NCBI GenBank assembly: GCA_041484525.1
Contig: JBGPHT010000058.1
Coordinates: 1 to 42,959, forward strand
DNA length: 42,959 nt
Reading direction: 5' to 3'
Source: JBGPHT01 sp041484525
Lineage (GTDB): Bacteria; Acidobacteriota; Terriglobia; Bryobacterales; Bryobacteraceae
Of the stretch, positions 1 through 7,836 are shown one piece after another; position 1 is the stretch's first letter; every line of letters starts with the position of its first letter. The notes under the pieces are model-generated. The model was not told where the DNA came from and searched no databases. It worked only from the letters and a program-made list of their open reading frames with translations. The translations under genes and the position numbers were made by a program.

Positions 1-87
1 CCTGGCTCGAGATTGTTGCTCCAGTAATCGCCGCTGTTCGGAGTCCAAAACGATGGGTAGAGCTACGCGCATTCCGTCGTCCTCCAT
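1..87 (-). CDS. IS630-like transposase, N-terminal fragment (runs off the left edge)
   Basis: An ATG on the minus strand at position 87 opens a frame that stays open to base 1 (29 codons). The peptide begins MEDDGMRVALPIVLDSEQRR and continues into a Leu/Glu/Gln-rich helix. A short basic or acidic leader, then 'P-I-V-L-x-x-E-Q-R-x-x-L-E', resembles the start of IS630/Tc1-like transposases, where this segment precedes the helix-turn-helix. Only the first helix is in the window, so neither the catalytic DDE residues nor terminal inverted repeats can be checked. It could also be an unrelated DNA-binding protein. The next 225 bases hold no gene or repeat I can support. Confidence 0.35.
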   Translation of the reverse strand, partial: MEDDGMRVALPIVLDSEQRRLLEQQSRAR

Positions 88-313
88 TGTAGAGACGGCG
101 CGTAATAGATACTCGTTACGATTTACGACGCACTACACTAGATCAGCCTTCGCCCAATAAGTTGCTGGTACGATTCTGCGCAATTCTTTCCGGTACATTG
201 ACTGGTCATTTACAAGGTCGCGGACGAAGGGATGCGCTCCTGGCCGTGCTACCATTAACTGCCTTACCGGTAGGTCCAAATCGAGATCCCCGGCAAAGTC
301 AGGAGAACTTACC

Positions 314-1184
314 TTGAGAATCGCAGGAGCCGGAATCTTCTTCATCGCCAGTCCTGTCTTTGCGGCTGCGCTGACACTGATGGGAACTAGTACGCCCGGA
401 ACCCTGGAATTCCAGGCTACCTACCTGACAAAGGATGGACTGCTGAATGGCAACGATGTGTACTTTACCAGCACGAACACTACTGGTGCGTTAGCCAGCC
501 AGTTTTCAAGCGTGCACCTCCTATGCAAACCTCGCTGTTAGCTGGACGGACTACCTTTTGTTGACACCCACGGGCAATCCGGCCCCGATCCAAGTGAAGT
601 TGACTGTTAACCTGCATGGCAGCCTGAGTACCAATTTCGATCCCAGCCTGCAAACTGCGACCGCGTTCGGAGGTGCCGGAATAGATGATGCCGTTGCCTT
701 AGCCAACCAGATCGCGCAGGAAATGTGCACCAACCCAACCAACTTCTGCGGGCCGAATATTAGTGACGACAGCGGTCTCAACGTCTCGTTCGCGCTCGCC
801 GACGTGAGCAATTGTGCCGCAGGCTGCTATGTGGGCTTGACGGGCTGGTTGGAAGTTTTCACCCGGGCGGTTCACATTGGTGATACCGCGGCCAGCCACT
901 CGGCAGACGCGATCGCGAACTTTTTGAACACGGCGGGCTTCCATGTAGATGTGATGACCCCGGGATGGACAGCAACCAGTCTCAGCGGGACCAACTACGC
1001 GACCGCGTCCAGCGAGTCGGCGCCGGAGCCGTCGGCCGCCATTCTCAGCGCGTTCGGGCTTGGCTTGGTGTGCTTCTTGCGCCGCAAGAAACGGTTTGCA
1101 AGTCCTAAGCCACGCACACATTTTGATGCGTCTTCATTGACGCCGCCATGCCCGATATGTAATATTATTCGTTTAGGTGAATAA
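314..1184 (+). pseudogene. PEP-CTERM secreted protein, frameshifted
   Basis: A TTG start at 314 follows AGGAGA at 301-306 and opens with a signal peptide (hydrophobic 'GIFFIASPVFAAALTLMG'). This frame stops at 541. The frame starting at 558 gives sensible protein upstream of any start codon ('YANLAVSWTDYLLLTPTGNP') and runs on to a PEP-CTERM tail: Pro-Glu-Pro at 156-158 of that frame, a hydrophobic segment, then Arg-Arg-Lys-Lys. The two halves join if one base is removed at about 500-520. PEP-CTERM proteins are exported and processed by exosortase. The frame runs 28 residues past the basic cluster, which is unusual and overlaps the argF promoter; a TAA at 1106-1108 in the first frame may be the original stop, implying a second indel. 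A sequencing error is the alternative to decay. Confidence 0.6.
1137..1165 (+). promoter_or_regulatory. Sigma-70-like promoter of the arg operon
   Basis: TTGACG at 1137-1142 and TAATAT at 1160-1165 are separated by 17 bases, the ideal spacing for a housekeeping promoter. Transcription would start near 1172, a few bases before the ARG box at 1178-1191 and about 25 bases before the argF ATG. The assignment rests on hexamer match and position only. Confidence 0.6.
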
Positions 1185-1191
1185 TAATTCA
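1178..1191 (+). promoter_or_regulatory. ARG box (ArgR operator)
   Basis: TGAATAATAATTCA is a perfect match to the TGAAT-WWWW-ATTCA core of the E. coli ARG box. It lies just downstream of the predicted start of transcription and just upstream of the argF ATG at 1198, where bound ArgR would block the polymerase. The operon it controls ends with argR, which suggests negative autoregulation by arginine. A single box is visible, whereas many operators carry two. Confidence 0.7.
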
Positions 1192-1197
1192 ATCGGC

Positions 1198-2142
1198 ATG
1201 ACTACCGTGTTTGCCCCTAACCAGATCCTGAAAACGAGCGCCGGAGACCTGCTGCGCGATCTCGACCTCACCGACGACGAGCTCGTTTACCTCCTCGATC
1301 TTGCCGCCGGCGTCAAGCGCAACCCGGGCGATTATGCGCGTGCGCTCGAAGCGCGCAACATCGCGCTGCTCTTCGAAAAGCCCTCGCTCCGTACCCGCCT
1401 CACGTTTGAGCTGGCCATCAGACAGTTGGGCGGTGGATCGGTCCTGGTCGACGGCCCCATCGGCGTGCGCGAGCCGTTGAAAGATATCGCCCGCAATCTC
1501 GATCGCTGGGTCGACGGCATCGTCGCCCGCGTCTTCTCGCAGAGCACCGTCGATGCACTTGCAGAGTGGTCTCGCGTGCCGGTCATCAACGCACTCACCG
1601 ACCTCTGCCATCCCTGCCAGGCCCTGGCCGACGTGCTCACGGTTCGGCAGCGATTCGGCGCGCTCAAAGGCCTCAAGCTGGCGTTCATCGGCGACGGCAA
1701 CAACGTCGCGCACTCCCTCATGCTGACCACGCTCCGGCTCGGCATGGATTTCGCGCTCGGCTGTCCCCAGGGCTACCTGCCGAACAGCGATATCGTCGCG
1801 CAGGCAGAGGGTCTCGCTGCCGTTTCCGGATCGTCGCTGACGATCACGCACAACACCGCCGCCGCGCTCGAAGGCGCGCACGCCGTCTACGCCGACGTCT
1901 GGGCCAGCATGGGTCAGGAGCAGGAAGCCGTCGACCGGCGCCGCGCATTCCGCGACTACCAGGTGAATGACGCGCTCTTCGCGCTCGCCCGTCCGGATGC
2001 CGTTTTCATGCATTGCCTCCCCGCCAAGCGCGGCGAGGAAGTCACCGATTCCATCATGGAATCCGAGCGCTCCGTAGTTTTCGATCAGGCCGAGAATCGC
2101 CTGCACGCGCAAAAAGCTCTGTTGCTGATGATGATCCCTTAG
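1198..2142 (+). CDS. argF: Ornithine carbamoyltransferase
   Basis: Catalyses ornithine + carbamoyl phosphate to citrulline, in the cytoplasm, as a step of arginine synthesis. With the ATG at 1198 the protein has 314 residues, a normal length. The carbamoyl-phosphate loop Ser-Leu-Arg-Thr-Arg is at about 63-67, the His-Pro-Cys-Gln motif at 138-141, 'DVWASMGQ' at 233-240 and the ornithine-binding His-Cys-Leu-Pro at 272-275. A GTG at 1177 would add seven residues, but it lies inside the operator region and has no better ribosome binding site, so the ATG is preferred; neither start has a strong Shine-Dalgarno sequence. It is the first gene of argF-argG-argH-argR, with a promoter at 1137-1165 and an ARG box at 1178-1191. 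Confidence 0.95.
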   Translation: MTTVFAPNQILKTSAGDLLRDLDLTDDELVYLLDLAAGVKRNPGDYARALEARNIALLFEKPSLRTRLTFELAIRQLGGGSVLVDGPIGVREPLKDIARNLDRWVDGIVARVFSQSTVDALAEWSRVPVINALTDLCHPCQALADVLTVRQRFGALKGLKLAFIGDGNNVAHSLMLTTLRLGMDFALGCPQGYLPNSDIVAQAEGLAAVSGSSLTITHNTAAALEGAHAVYADVWASMGQEQEAVDRRRAFRDYQVNDALFALARPDAVFMHCLPAKRGEEVTDSIMESERSVVFDQAENRLHAQKALLLMMIP

Positions 2143-2183
2143 CGGAGCCCGCTGAAACAATCTGCGTTACGCTAAATGCTTCT

Positions 2184-3392
2184 ATGACTCAACCTAAGAA
2201 AGTGGCTCTCGCCTACTCGGGCGGCCTCGATACCTCCGTCATCATTCCGTGGCTCAAGGAGAATTACGGCTGCGAAGTCGTCGCCGTGTGCGGCGATATC
2301 GGACAGGGCGGCGACGAACTCACCGGCCTCGAAGAGAAGGCACGCAAGACCGGCGCCAGTGAAGTCTACATCGAGGATATGCGCGAGGAGTTCGTCTCTC
2401 AATACCTCTGGAAACTCGTCCGCTCGGGCGGCGTCTACGAGCACAAGTACCTTCTCGGTACCTCCATCGCGCGCCCGCTGCTCGCCAAAAAGCAAGTCGA
2501 GGTTGCGCTCCAAACGGGCTGCGACGCGCTGGCCCACGGCTGCACGGGGAAGGGAAATGACCAGGTCCGCTTCGAGCTCACTTACAAGGCCCTCGCCCCG
2601 CATCTCCCCGTCATCGCTCCGTGGCGTGAGTGGAACATCGTGTCGCGCGAGGACGCCATCGAGTACGCACGCACCCACAACATTCCGATTTCGGCTTCGA
2701 CCACTAAGATCTACAGCCGCGACCGCAATATCTGGCACATCTCGCATGAAGGCGGCGCCCTCGAAGATCCCGCCAACGCCGCTCCCGACGAGATCTGGAT
2801 GCTCACCCGCAGTCCGGCGGAAGCGCCCAACACGCCCGGAGAAGTCACTATCACGTTCGAGCAGGGCGTGCCGGTGGCGGTGGATGGCAAGCGCATGAAG
2901 GCTTTCGAGCTTCTCGAAACCCTCAACCGCATTGGCGCCGAACACGGCATCGGACGCATCGACCTGGTCGAGAACCGCTTCGTCGGCATGAAGTCGCGAG
3001 GCTGCTACGAAACCCCCGGCGGCACGCTTATCATGTTCGCCGTCCGCGAAATCGAAGCCCTCACGCTGGATAAGAATACTCTCCACTACAAGCAGAAGCT
3101 GGCGCTCGATTACGCCGAGATGGTTTACAACGGCCTCTGGTTCACGCCGCTGCGCGAGGCTCTCGACGCCTTCTTCGACAAGGTTTGCGAGACTACTACC
3201 GGCGAAGTCAAACTCCGCCTGTACAAAGGTAACGTCGAGCCGCTCAGCCGCAAGTCGCCGCACTCGCTCTATTCGCTGGATATCGCCAGCTTCACCATGG
3301 GCGCTTCCTACGACCAGAAGGACGCGCTCGGTTTCATCAACCTGATCGGCTTGCCGATCAAAGTTCGCGCCGCGCTGTCAGGAAAAAAATGA
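2184..3392 (+). CDS. argG: Argininosuccinate synthase
   Basis: Condenses citrulline with aspartate, using ATP, to argininosuccinate. The protein has 402 residues, the usual length. The N-type ATP pyrophosphatase loop 'AYSGGLDTS' is at residues 10-18 and the conserved 'HGCTGKGNDQVRF' at about 115-127. The ATG at 2184 is chosen because the motif then starts at the normal distance from the N terminus; the open frame extends further upstream into argF but that part is not ArgG-like. It lies 41 bases after argF and its stop overlaps the argH start in ATGA, so the two are probably translationally coupled. Confidence 0.96.
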   Translation: MTQPKKVALAYSGGLDTSVIIPWLKENYGCEVVAVCGDIGQGGDELTGLEEKARKTGASEVYIEDMREEFVSQYLWKLVRSGGVYEHKYLLGTSIARPLLAKKQVEVALQTGCDALAHGCTGKGNDQVRFELTYKALAPHLPVIAPWREWNIVSREDAIEYARTHNIPISASTTKIYSRDRNIWHISHEGGALEDPANAAPDEIWMLTRSPAEAPNTPGEVTITFEQGVPVAVDGKRMKAFELLETLNRIGAEHGIGRIDLVENRFVGMKSRGCYETPGGTLIMFAVREIEALTLDKNTLHYKQKLALDYAEMVYNGLWFTPLREALDAFFDKVCETTTGEVKLRLYKGNVEPLSRKSPHSLYSLDIASFTMGASYDQKDALGFINLIGLPIKVRAALSGKK

Positions 3393-4771
3393 AGCTCTGG
3401 GGAGGACGTTTCGAAACCGGTCCTTCGGAGATCTTCGAGCGCTTCTCGGGGTCGCTTCACTTCGACCGGCGCCTGATCGATGCCGATATTCGCGGCTCCC
3501 AGGCCTTCGCCCGCGCCCTGGAGCGTGTTGGCATCCTGACGCCCGAGGAACACGCGCAGATCGTCGCCGCTTTCGACGAAATCCGCCGCGAAGCCGCCGC
3601 CACCGATTTCTATGATGGCGCCACCGACGAGGACGTCCACACGCTCGTAATTCGCAAGCTCAAGGAGCGCGCCGGCGCCGTGGCCGACAAAATCCACACC
3701 GGCCGTAGCCGCAACGAGCAAGTCTCGCTCGATACGCGCCTCTGGCTGCGTGAGGAGTGCGATCGCATCCGCACTCTGCTGCGCGCCGTCATGCGCGCGC
3801 TTGTCGACCTGGCCGCGGAGTATCCCGATGCCGTCATTCCCGGCTACACCCATCTGCGCCGCGCACAGGCCGTGCTTTGGCCCCACTACCTTCTGGCTTA
3901 CTTTGAGATGTTCGCGCGCGATTGGGAACGCTTCGGCGAAGCCCGACGGCGAGCCAACCTGCTGCCTCTCGGCTCGGGCGCTCTCGCCGGCAGCGGCTTT
4001 GCCTTCGACCGCGACGCCATCGCCCGCGATCTCGGCTTCGACGGCATCACGCGCAATTCCATGGACGTCTCCGCCGACCGCGATTTCGCACTCGACTTCC
4101 TCTACGCCGCCAGCGTCACCATGATCCACCTCAGCCGCCTCGCCGAAGACTGGATCCTCTATTCGAGCGAAGAGTTCGGCTGGATGGAACTGGGCGATGG
4201 CGTCACCAGCGGCTCCAGCCTCATGCCGCAGAAGAAGAACCCCGATTCGCTCGAGCTCATCCGCGGCAAGAGCGGGCGCGTCATGGGCTGCCTTACCGCC
4301 CTCATGGTCACCATGAAGGGCCTGCCCATGACCTACAATCGCGATATGCAGGAGGACAAGGTGCCGATGTTCGAGGCCGCCGACGAAGTCTCGGGGTCGC
4401 TCGAAATGGCGTGCGCCGTCATCCAGTCCGTGAAGCTGCATCCTGCCAAACCCCTCGCCGCCGCCGCGGAGAGCTGGGTAGTCGCCACCGATCTGGCCGA
4501 AGCCCTGGCCCGCGCCGGTACTCCCTTCCACAAAGCACATCAGATTGTAGGGCGCTTCGTGCTGGAGAGTATCCGGGCAGGTAAGAAGCCCTCCGACTGG
4601 ACGTCCGAAGACATGCGGCGCTTCGCCCCCGAATTCACCGGTGACCTGGCGGCGCTGCTCGATCCCAGCCAGGGAATGAAGTCGCGCGAGATCCCGGGCG
4701 GAACCGGCCCGGAATCCGTGGCTGCCGCGCTGGCACGCGCCAAAGAACTACTCGGAAAGTCGATCGTATGA
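3389..4771 (+). CDS. argH: Argininosuccinate lyase
   Basis: Splits argininosuccinate into arginine and fumarate, the last step of arginine synthesis. The 460-residue protein belongs to the fumarase/aspartase superfamily. Visible are the N-terminal 'WGGRF' motif, 'HTGRSRNEQ' at 103-111, 'YTHLRRAQ' at 153-160 with the conserved catalytic-site His, and the family signature 'GSSLMPQKKN' at 275-284 with the catalytic Ser in the mobile loop. The usual Gln in 'THLQ' is Arg here. Start and stop overlap argG and argR by four bases each (ATGA). Confidence 0.96.
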   Translation: MKLWGGRFETGPSEIFERFSGSLHFDRRLIDADIRGSQAFARALERVGILTPEEHAQIVAAFDEIRREAAATDFYDGATDEDVHTLVIRKLKERAGAVADKIHTGRSRNEQVSLDTRLWLREECDRIRTLLRAVMRALVDLAAEYPDAVIPGYTHLRRAQAVLWPHYLLAYFEMFARDWERFGEARRRANLLPLGSGALAGSGFAFDRDAIARDLGFDGITRNSMDVSADRDFALDFLYAASVTMIHLSRLAEDWILYSSEEFGWMELGDGVTSGSSLMPQKKNPDSLELIRGKSGRVMGCLTALMVTMKGLPMTYNRDMQEDKVPMFEAADEVSGSLEMACAVIQSVKLHPAKPLAAAAESWVVATDLAEALARAGTPFHKAHQIVGRFVLESIRAGKKPSDWTSEDMRRFAPEFTGDLAALLDPSQGMKSREIPGGTGPESVAAALARAKELLGKSIV

Positions 4772-5205
4772 CCAAAACCTATCGCCAGGGCCAGATCCTG
4801 AAGCTGATCCGGAGCCGGAAGATCTCCACCCAGGAAGAGCTGGCGCAGGAGCTGAAGAACCAGGGCATCGCCGCCACTCAGGTCACGCTGTCGCGCGATC
4901 TGCGCGAACTGCGACTCGTCAAGACCCGCGAAGGCTACCAGGAGATGGCGCCCGAAGAAATCGGCCCGCAATTCTCCATCCTCGCCGGCGAGTTCCTCAA
5001 GGACGTGCTGCGCGCCCAGAACATGGTTGTTCTAAAGACCTCGCCCGGCCACGCTAACTCCGTGGCCGTCGCGCTCGACTCCGAGCAATGGCCCGAGGTC
5101 GTGGGCACCATCGCGGGCGACGACACCATCCTCGTGATCACCCCCGATAACCCGACCGCCGAGTCCGTACAGGAGAAGCTGCTCGAACTTCTGGAGCGCG
5201 GATAG
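4768..5205 (+). CDS. argR: Arginine repressor
   Basis: Arginine-dependent hexameric transcription factor. The 145-residue protein has an N-terminal winged helix-turn-helix (about 5-65, with the recognition helix around 'SRDLREL' at 42-48) and a C-terminal oligomerisation and arginine-binding domain with 'GHANSVA' at 94-100 (GTAxxVA in most homologues) and 'GTIAGDDTI' at 113-121, whose paired Asp residues contact arginine. It is the last gene of the operon and overlaps argH by four bases. The perfect ARG box before argF makes autorepression likely. Its 3' end overlaps the convergent gene on the other strand by 68 bases. Confidence 0.95.
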   Translation: MTKTYRQGQILKLIRSRKISTQEELAQELKNQGIAATQVTLSRDLRELRLVKTREGYQEMAPEEIGPQFSILAGEFLKDVLRAQNMVVLKTSPGHANSVAVALDSEQWPEVVGTIAGDDTILVITPDNPTAESVQEKLLELLERG

Positions 5206-5884
5206 ACAGATAGAGCAGCAGCACTGCCGCTGTCATCCACTGCGCTGCTACTGCTAGCAGGCTGTCCGCCACCGCCATCACTACGCGCGAATGCACCGCG
5301 TCCTCCAGCCGGTTCAGCACCACGAAGCTGCCCACCAGTTCCATCAGCCCCAACGGTGCGATCGTCAGGAAGATCCGCCACCGATGCCCGCGCGTCAACT
5401 CCCTGCTCCTCTCTAACGGATCGGTGACATCCTCGATCGCCACCACCGGCTCCACAAAGATGAGCCGGACCATCGCCATCACGCCCGGCACGATCAGCAG
5501 CGCACCCCAGAGCATGATGGTGATCTCGACCTTGAACTGGTTCCACAGCATGCTGCCCCATCGCGCGCGCCCCCGGCGCAGCGACTCCGCTACCGAGGGC
5601 GTCTTACCGCTGCGCAGCAATTCCACCAGCCCGTAGATCGCCGCCGGTGCCACCAGCGCGCCCAGAACCAGATCGCTCAAATCGAGCAGAACGAACGAAA
5701 GGATTCCGCTGGTCGGGACATCCAGTGCGTAGCAGGCGAGCTGTAATCCGAGCTTTGCCGGGAGGTAGACTATGAGCGTGACCGCCGCCAGGAACGACAG
5801 ATTCGAGAAGAACATCGCCGCCGATCGGACCAGGATCTGCGGCGCGGAGCGGAACGGCTCCACCGGGATGTCGATCGCGCGCAT
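5138..5884 (-). CDS. Multi-pass membrane protein, YciC/GDPD-membrane-domain-like
   Basis: A 248-residue integral membrane protein with about five or six hydrophobic segments. The start ATG at 5884 is chosen because the protein then begins 'MRAIDIPVEPFRSAPQILVR' followed by a long hydrophobic stretch; the frame further upstream is antisense to the CusF-like gene. The cytoplasmic signature 'DVTDPLERSRELTRGHRWRIF' type segment resembles the 'S-x-x-L-T-x-G-x-x-W' motif of YciC/UPF0259-like and GDPD-membrane-domain proteins, whose exact role is unknown. The C terminus is basic. It overlaps argR tail-to-tail by 68 bases and its start lies inside the divergent small ORF at 5868. Confidence 0.75.
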   Translation of the reverse strand: MRAIDIPVEPFRSAPQILVRSAAMFFSNLSFLAAVTLIVYLPAKLGLQLACYALDVPTSGILSFVLLDLSDLVLGALVAPAAIYGLVELLRSGKTPSVAESLRRGRARWGSMLWNQFKVEITIMLWGALLIVPGVMAMVRLIFVEPVVAIEDVTDPLERSRELTRGHRWRIFLTIAPLGLMELVGSFVVLNRLEDAVHSRVVMAVADSLLAVAAQWMTAAVLLLYLSIRAPEVRAASPVRTRRSGYRG

Positions 5885-6005
5885 ATGCCTGATTGTCGCA
5901 GCCTTGCCCGGCCCGTCGCTGTGGGCGCAGACGCAGCCGCCGGACCAGAAGTTACCCATGGAGGAGATCCAGGTTCCCGCGCCTTCCTGCGATGATGTGA
6001 AGTAA
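5868..6005 (+). CDS. Possible small secreted peptide coupled to the CusF-like gene
   Basis: A 45-residue frame that starts with a clean signal peptide ('MSIARICLIVAALPGPSLWA', then a Gln-rich mature end with one Cys). Its TAA stop shares an A with the ATG of the CusF-like lipoprotein (TAATG at 6003-6007), typical of translational coupling. Against it: no strong ribosome binding site, very short, and the first 17 bases overlap the start of the opposite-strand membrane gene. I do not recognise a family. Confidence 0.35.
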   Translation: MSIARICLIVAALPGPSLWAQTQPPDQKLPMEEIQVPAPSCDDVK

Positions 6006-6307
6006 TGAGGAGAAGAGCCGCGGTCCTGATCGCAGTCCTGGCGCTCGCTGGCTGTAGTGCCAAGCCCGAACCCAAGCGCTATCCCATGCAAGGTGAAGTC
6101 AAGGCGCTCGACCCGATCGCCAAAACCGCCACCATTGCCGCCGGTAAGATCGGCGACTGGATGGAAGCCATGACCATGGAGTACCCCGTGAAGCCCGACG
6201 CCGAATTCCAGAAGTTACACATCGGCGACAAGATTGAGGCCACGGTAGTCGTCGGGGACCCAAGCTATTACGTCACCGGCGTAAAAGTGGTTACACCGCC
6301 ACAGTAA
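6005..6307 (+). CDS. CusF-like copper-binding lipoprotein
   Basis: A 100-residue exported protein with a lipobox (Leu-Ala-Gly-Cys, Cys17), so it is probably anchored to a membrane on the periplasmic side. The mature part is one small beta-barrel of the CusF_Ec type: 'GEVKALDPIAKTATI' followed by 'WMEAMTMEYPV', where Trp and the two Met of Met-Thr-Met match the copper ligands of CusF, and then the closing 'L-x-x-G-D-K-I-E-A-T-V' strand. CusF proteins hand copper to efflux pumps or assembly factors. The thioredoxin-like gene converging from 6825 could be part of the same metal or redox function, but that is inference. Confidence 0.75.
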   Translation: MRRRAAVLIAVLALAGCSAKPEPKRYPMQGEVKALDPIAKTATIAAGKIGDWMEAMTMEYPVKPDAEFQKLHIGDKIEATVVVGDPSYYVTGVKVVTPPQ

Positions 6308-6309
6308 CC

Positions 6310-6825
6310 CTATTTCCCCGCCTTCAGCATCCTCTCCAACTCCGCCCGGATGCTCGCATTCGAATCCTTGAAGAACGCACTCTCGCCCGGGTAATCTCCG
6401 CGGATCACGCCGCTGCGATCCAGGAAAACAAGGTGCGGCACATACAACGGACGCGGGTCGATGATCGAGTACTGCAGATACGACATCACCGCCGCGCGAT
6501 TGCTCCAACCGACCGGGAACGGCGGCCTGAAGCGGTCCACGAACCCGGCCATCGTCTGCTCCGCGTCATCGTTGAACGCGCACTCGAGCACCTGCACGCC
6601 GCGCAACGAGTAGCCGTGCGCAATCCCGTTCAGTATGGTCGTGAGTTCCTGGCAGTGCGGGCAGGTAGTCGAGATGAATGCCAGCGCGACCACTTTGCCT
6701 TTGTACTGGCTGAGAGCCAGCGGCGGGCCAGCCTTGCGCGAAATGGTGAACGGAGGCGAAGGCCGCGCCGACTCAGTGGAAAATACTGCTACCGCGGTAA
6801 ACAGAAGTAACAGACCCGTGCGCAT
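6310..6825 (-). CDS. TlpA/ResA-like periplasmic thioredoxin
   Basis: A 171-residue protein with an N-terminal signal peptide (about 1-19) and a thioredoxin fold of the AhpC/TSA-Redoxin type. The active site is Cys-Pro-His-Cys at 55-58, preceded by 'YKGKVVALAFISTT', and the cis-Pro region is near 'YVPHLVFLDRSG'. Proteins like this reduce disulphides in the periplasm, often for cytochrome c or copper-site maturation. The start is supported by GGAGAG just upstream on the minus strand (about 6831-6836). It converges on the CusF-like gene with a two-base gap. Confidence 0.82.
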   Translation of the reverse strand: MRTGLLLLFTAVAVFSTESARPSPPFTISRKAGPPLALSQYKGKVVALAFISTTCPHCQELTTILNGIAHGYSLRGVQVLECAFNDDAEQTMAGFVDRFRPPFPVGWSNRAAVMSYLQYSIIDPRPLYVPHLVFLDRSGVIRGDYPGESAFFKDSNASIRAELERMLKAGK

Positions 6826-6861
6826 ACCAACTCTCCTATACTACAAGTTTCCCCAGTCCTG

Positions 6862-7836
6862 ATGCCTCCATTCGACCCGCTCTTCCGCAACGCGCACCTG
6901 CAGACTATCGCCGGCCATTTCTGGAAGCGCCGCGCATCCGAGGCCCGATTCCCGCTCGTGCGGCGCCATTTCCGCACTGAGCCCGATGTCGAAGTCCTGG
7001 TGGAGTCGCAGCGGCCGGAACGCAATGCCGAGGCCGAGATCGTCATGGTGCACGGACTCGAGGGATCGGGCGAAGCCGGCTACATGCGTGGACTGAGTGC
7101 CGCCGCGCTGGCAGCAGGCTTCGCCGCGCACCGCTTCCACATGCGCACCTGCGGCGGCACCGAGCATCTTTGCCGGACCCTTTACCACGCCGGTCTCACC
7201 AGCGACCTGCTATCGGTCCTGCGGCAGCTTCGAGTGGAGAGCCGCGCGCCCTTCTTCCTGGTAGGCTTCTCCCTCGGCGGCAACGTCGTGCTGAAACTGG
7301 CGGGCGAGTTGGGCAACGCGGCGGACGGGCTGTTCCACGGTGTCTGCGGCACATCCACTCCCCTCGATCTGGCTGCCTGCGCCGACCGCATCGCCGAGCC
7401 CGGCAACCGCGTGTACGAGCGCCGCTTCGTCCGCCGCATGCGCGACCGCCTGTGCGCCACCGGCCGCTATCGCCCCAAGGATTTCGCCGGCCTCGCCAGC
7501 GTGCGTGACATCGACGACCGCATCACCGCGCCCTCGTTCGGATTCGGCGATGCCGTCAACTACTACCGCACCCAATCGGCCATCGGCTACCTGGGCGGCA
7601 TCCGCGTCCCCGCGCTGCTCATCCAGGCGAAAGATGATACCTTCATTCCGTTCGAGATCTTCGGAACGGAGCCGGTGCGGGCGAACCCGCGAATCCAGTT
7701 ACTGGCGACCCGGTATGGCGGCCACTTGGGCTTCATTGGCCGCCGCCCTCACCGATTCTGGGCCGAGGAGGCGATAATGGAATGGATTCTCCGGCAAACT
7801 GCTAAGAACCAGCTTGGGGATTCGTCTAGAACATAA
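6862..7836 (+). CDS. YheT-type alpha/beta hydrolase
   Basis: A 324-residue cytoplasmic alpha/beta-hydrolase of the YheT (COG0429) family. The family start 'PPFDPLFRNAHLQTI' is present, the oxyanion region 'VMVHGLEGS' is at 61-69, and the nucleophile elbow is Gly-Phe-Ser-Leu-Gly-Gly with Ser137. An acid in 'LLIQAKDDTFIP' and the His in 'GGHLGFIG' complete a plausible triad. Natural substrates of the family are poorly known. Its stop overlaps the next start (TAATG at 7834), so it may be co-transcribed with the permeases. Confidence 0.85.
   Translation: MPPFDPLFRNAHLQTIAGHFWKRRASEARFPLVRRHFRTEPDVEVLVESQRPERNAEAEIVMVHGLEGSGEAGYMRGLSAAALAAGFAAHRFHMRTCGGTEHLCRTLYHAGLTSDLLSVLRQLRVESRAPFFLVGFSLGGNVVLKLAGELGNAADGLFHGVCGTSTPLDLAACADRIAEPGNRVYERRFVRRMRDRLCATGRYRPKDFAGLASVRDIDDRITAPSFGFGDAVNYYRTQSAIGYLGGIRVPALLIQAKDDTFIPFEIFGTEPVRANPRIQLLATRYGGHLGFIGRRPHRFWAEEAIMEWILRQTAKNQLGDSSRT

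Noticed and set aside
133..345. 70-residue open frame on the minus strand near the left edge
   Set aside because: It overlaps the signal-peptide start of the PEP-CTERM gene, has no recognisable family and no good ribosome binding site.
1189..2160. 323-residue antisense frame over argF
   Set aside because: It mirrors the codon pattern of a certain gene on the other strand; composition is Arg/Gly/Asp-rich with no motif.
2172..3263. 363-residue antisense frame over argG
   Set aside because: Shadow of argG caused by high GC at third positions.
3308..4540. 410-residue antisense frame over argH
   Set aside because: Shadow of argH; low-complexity Gly/Ala/Asp content and no domain.
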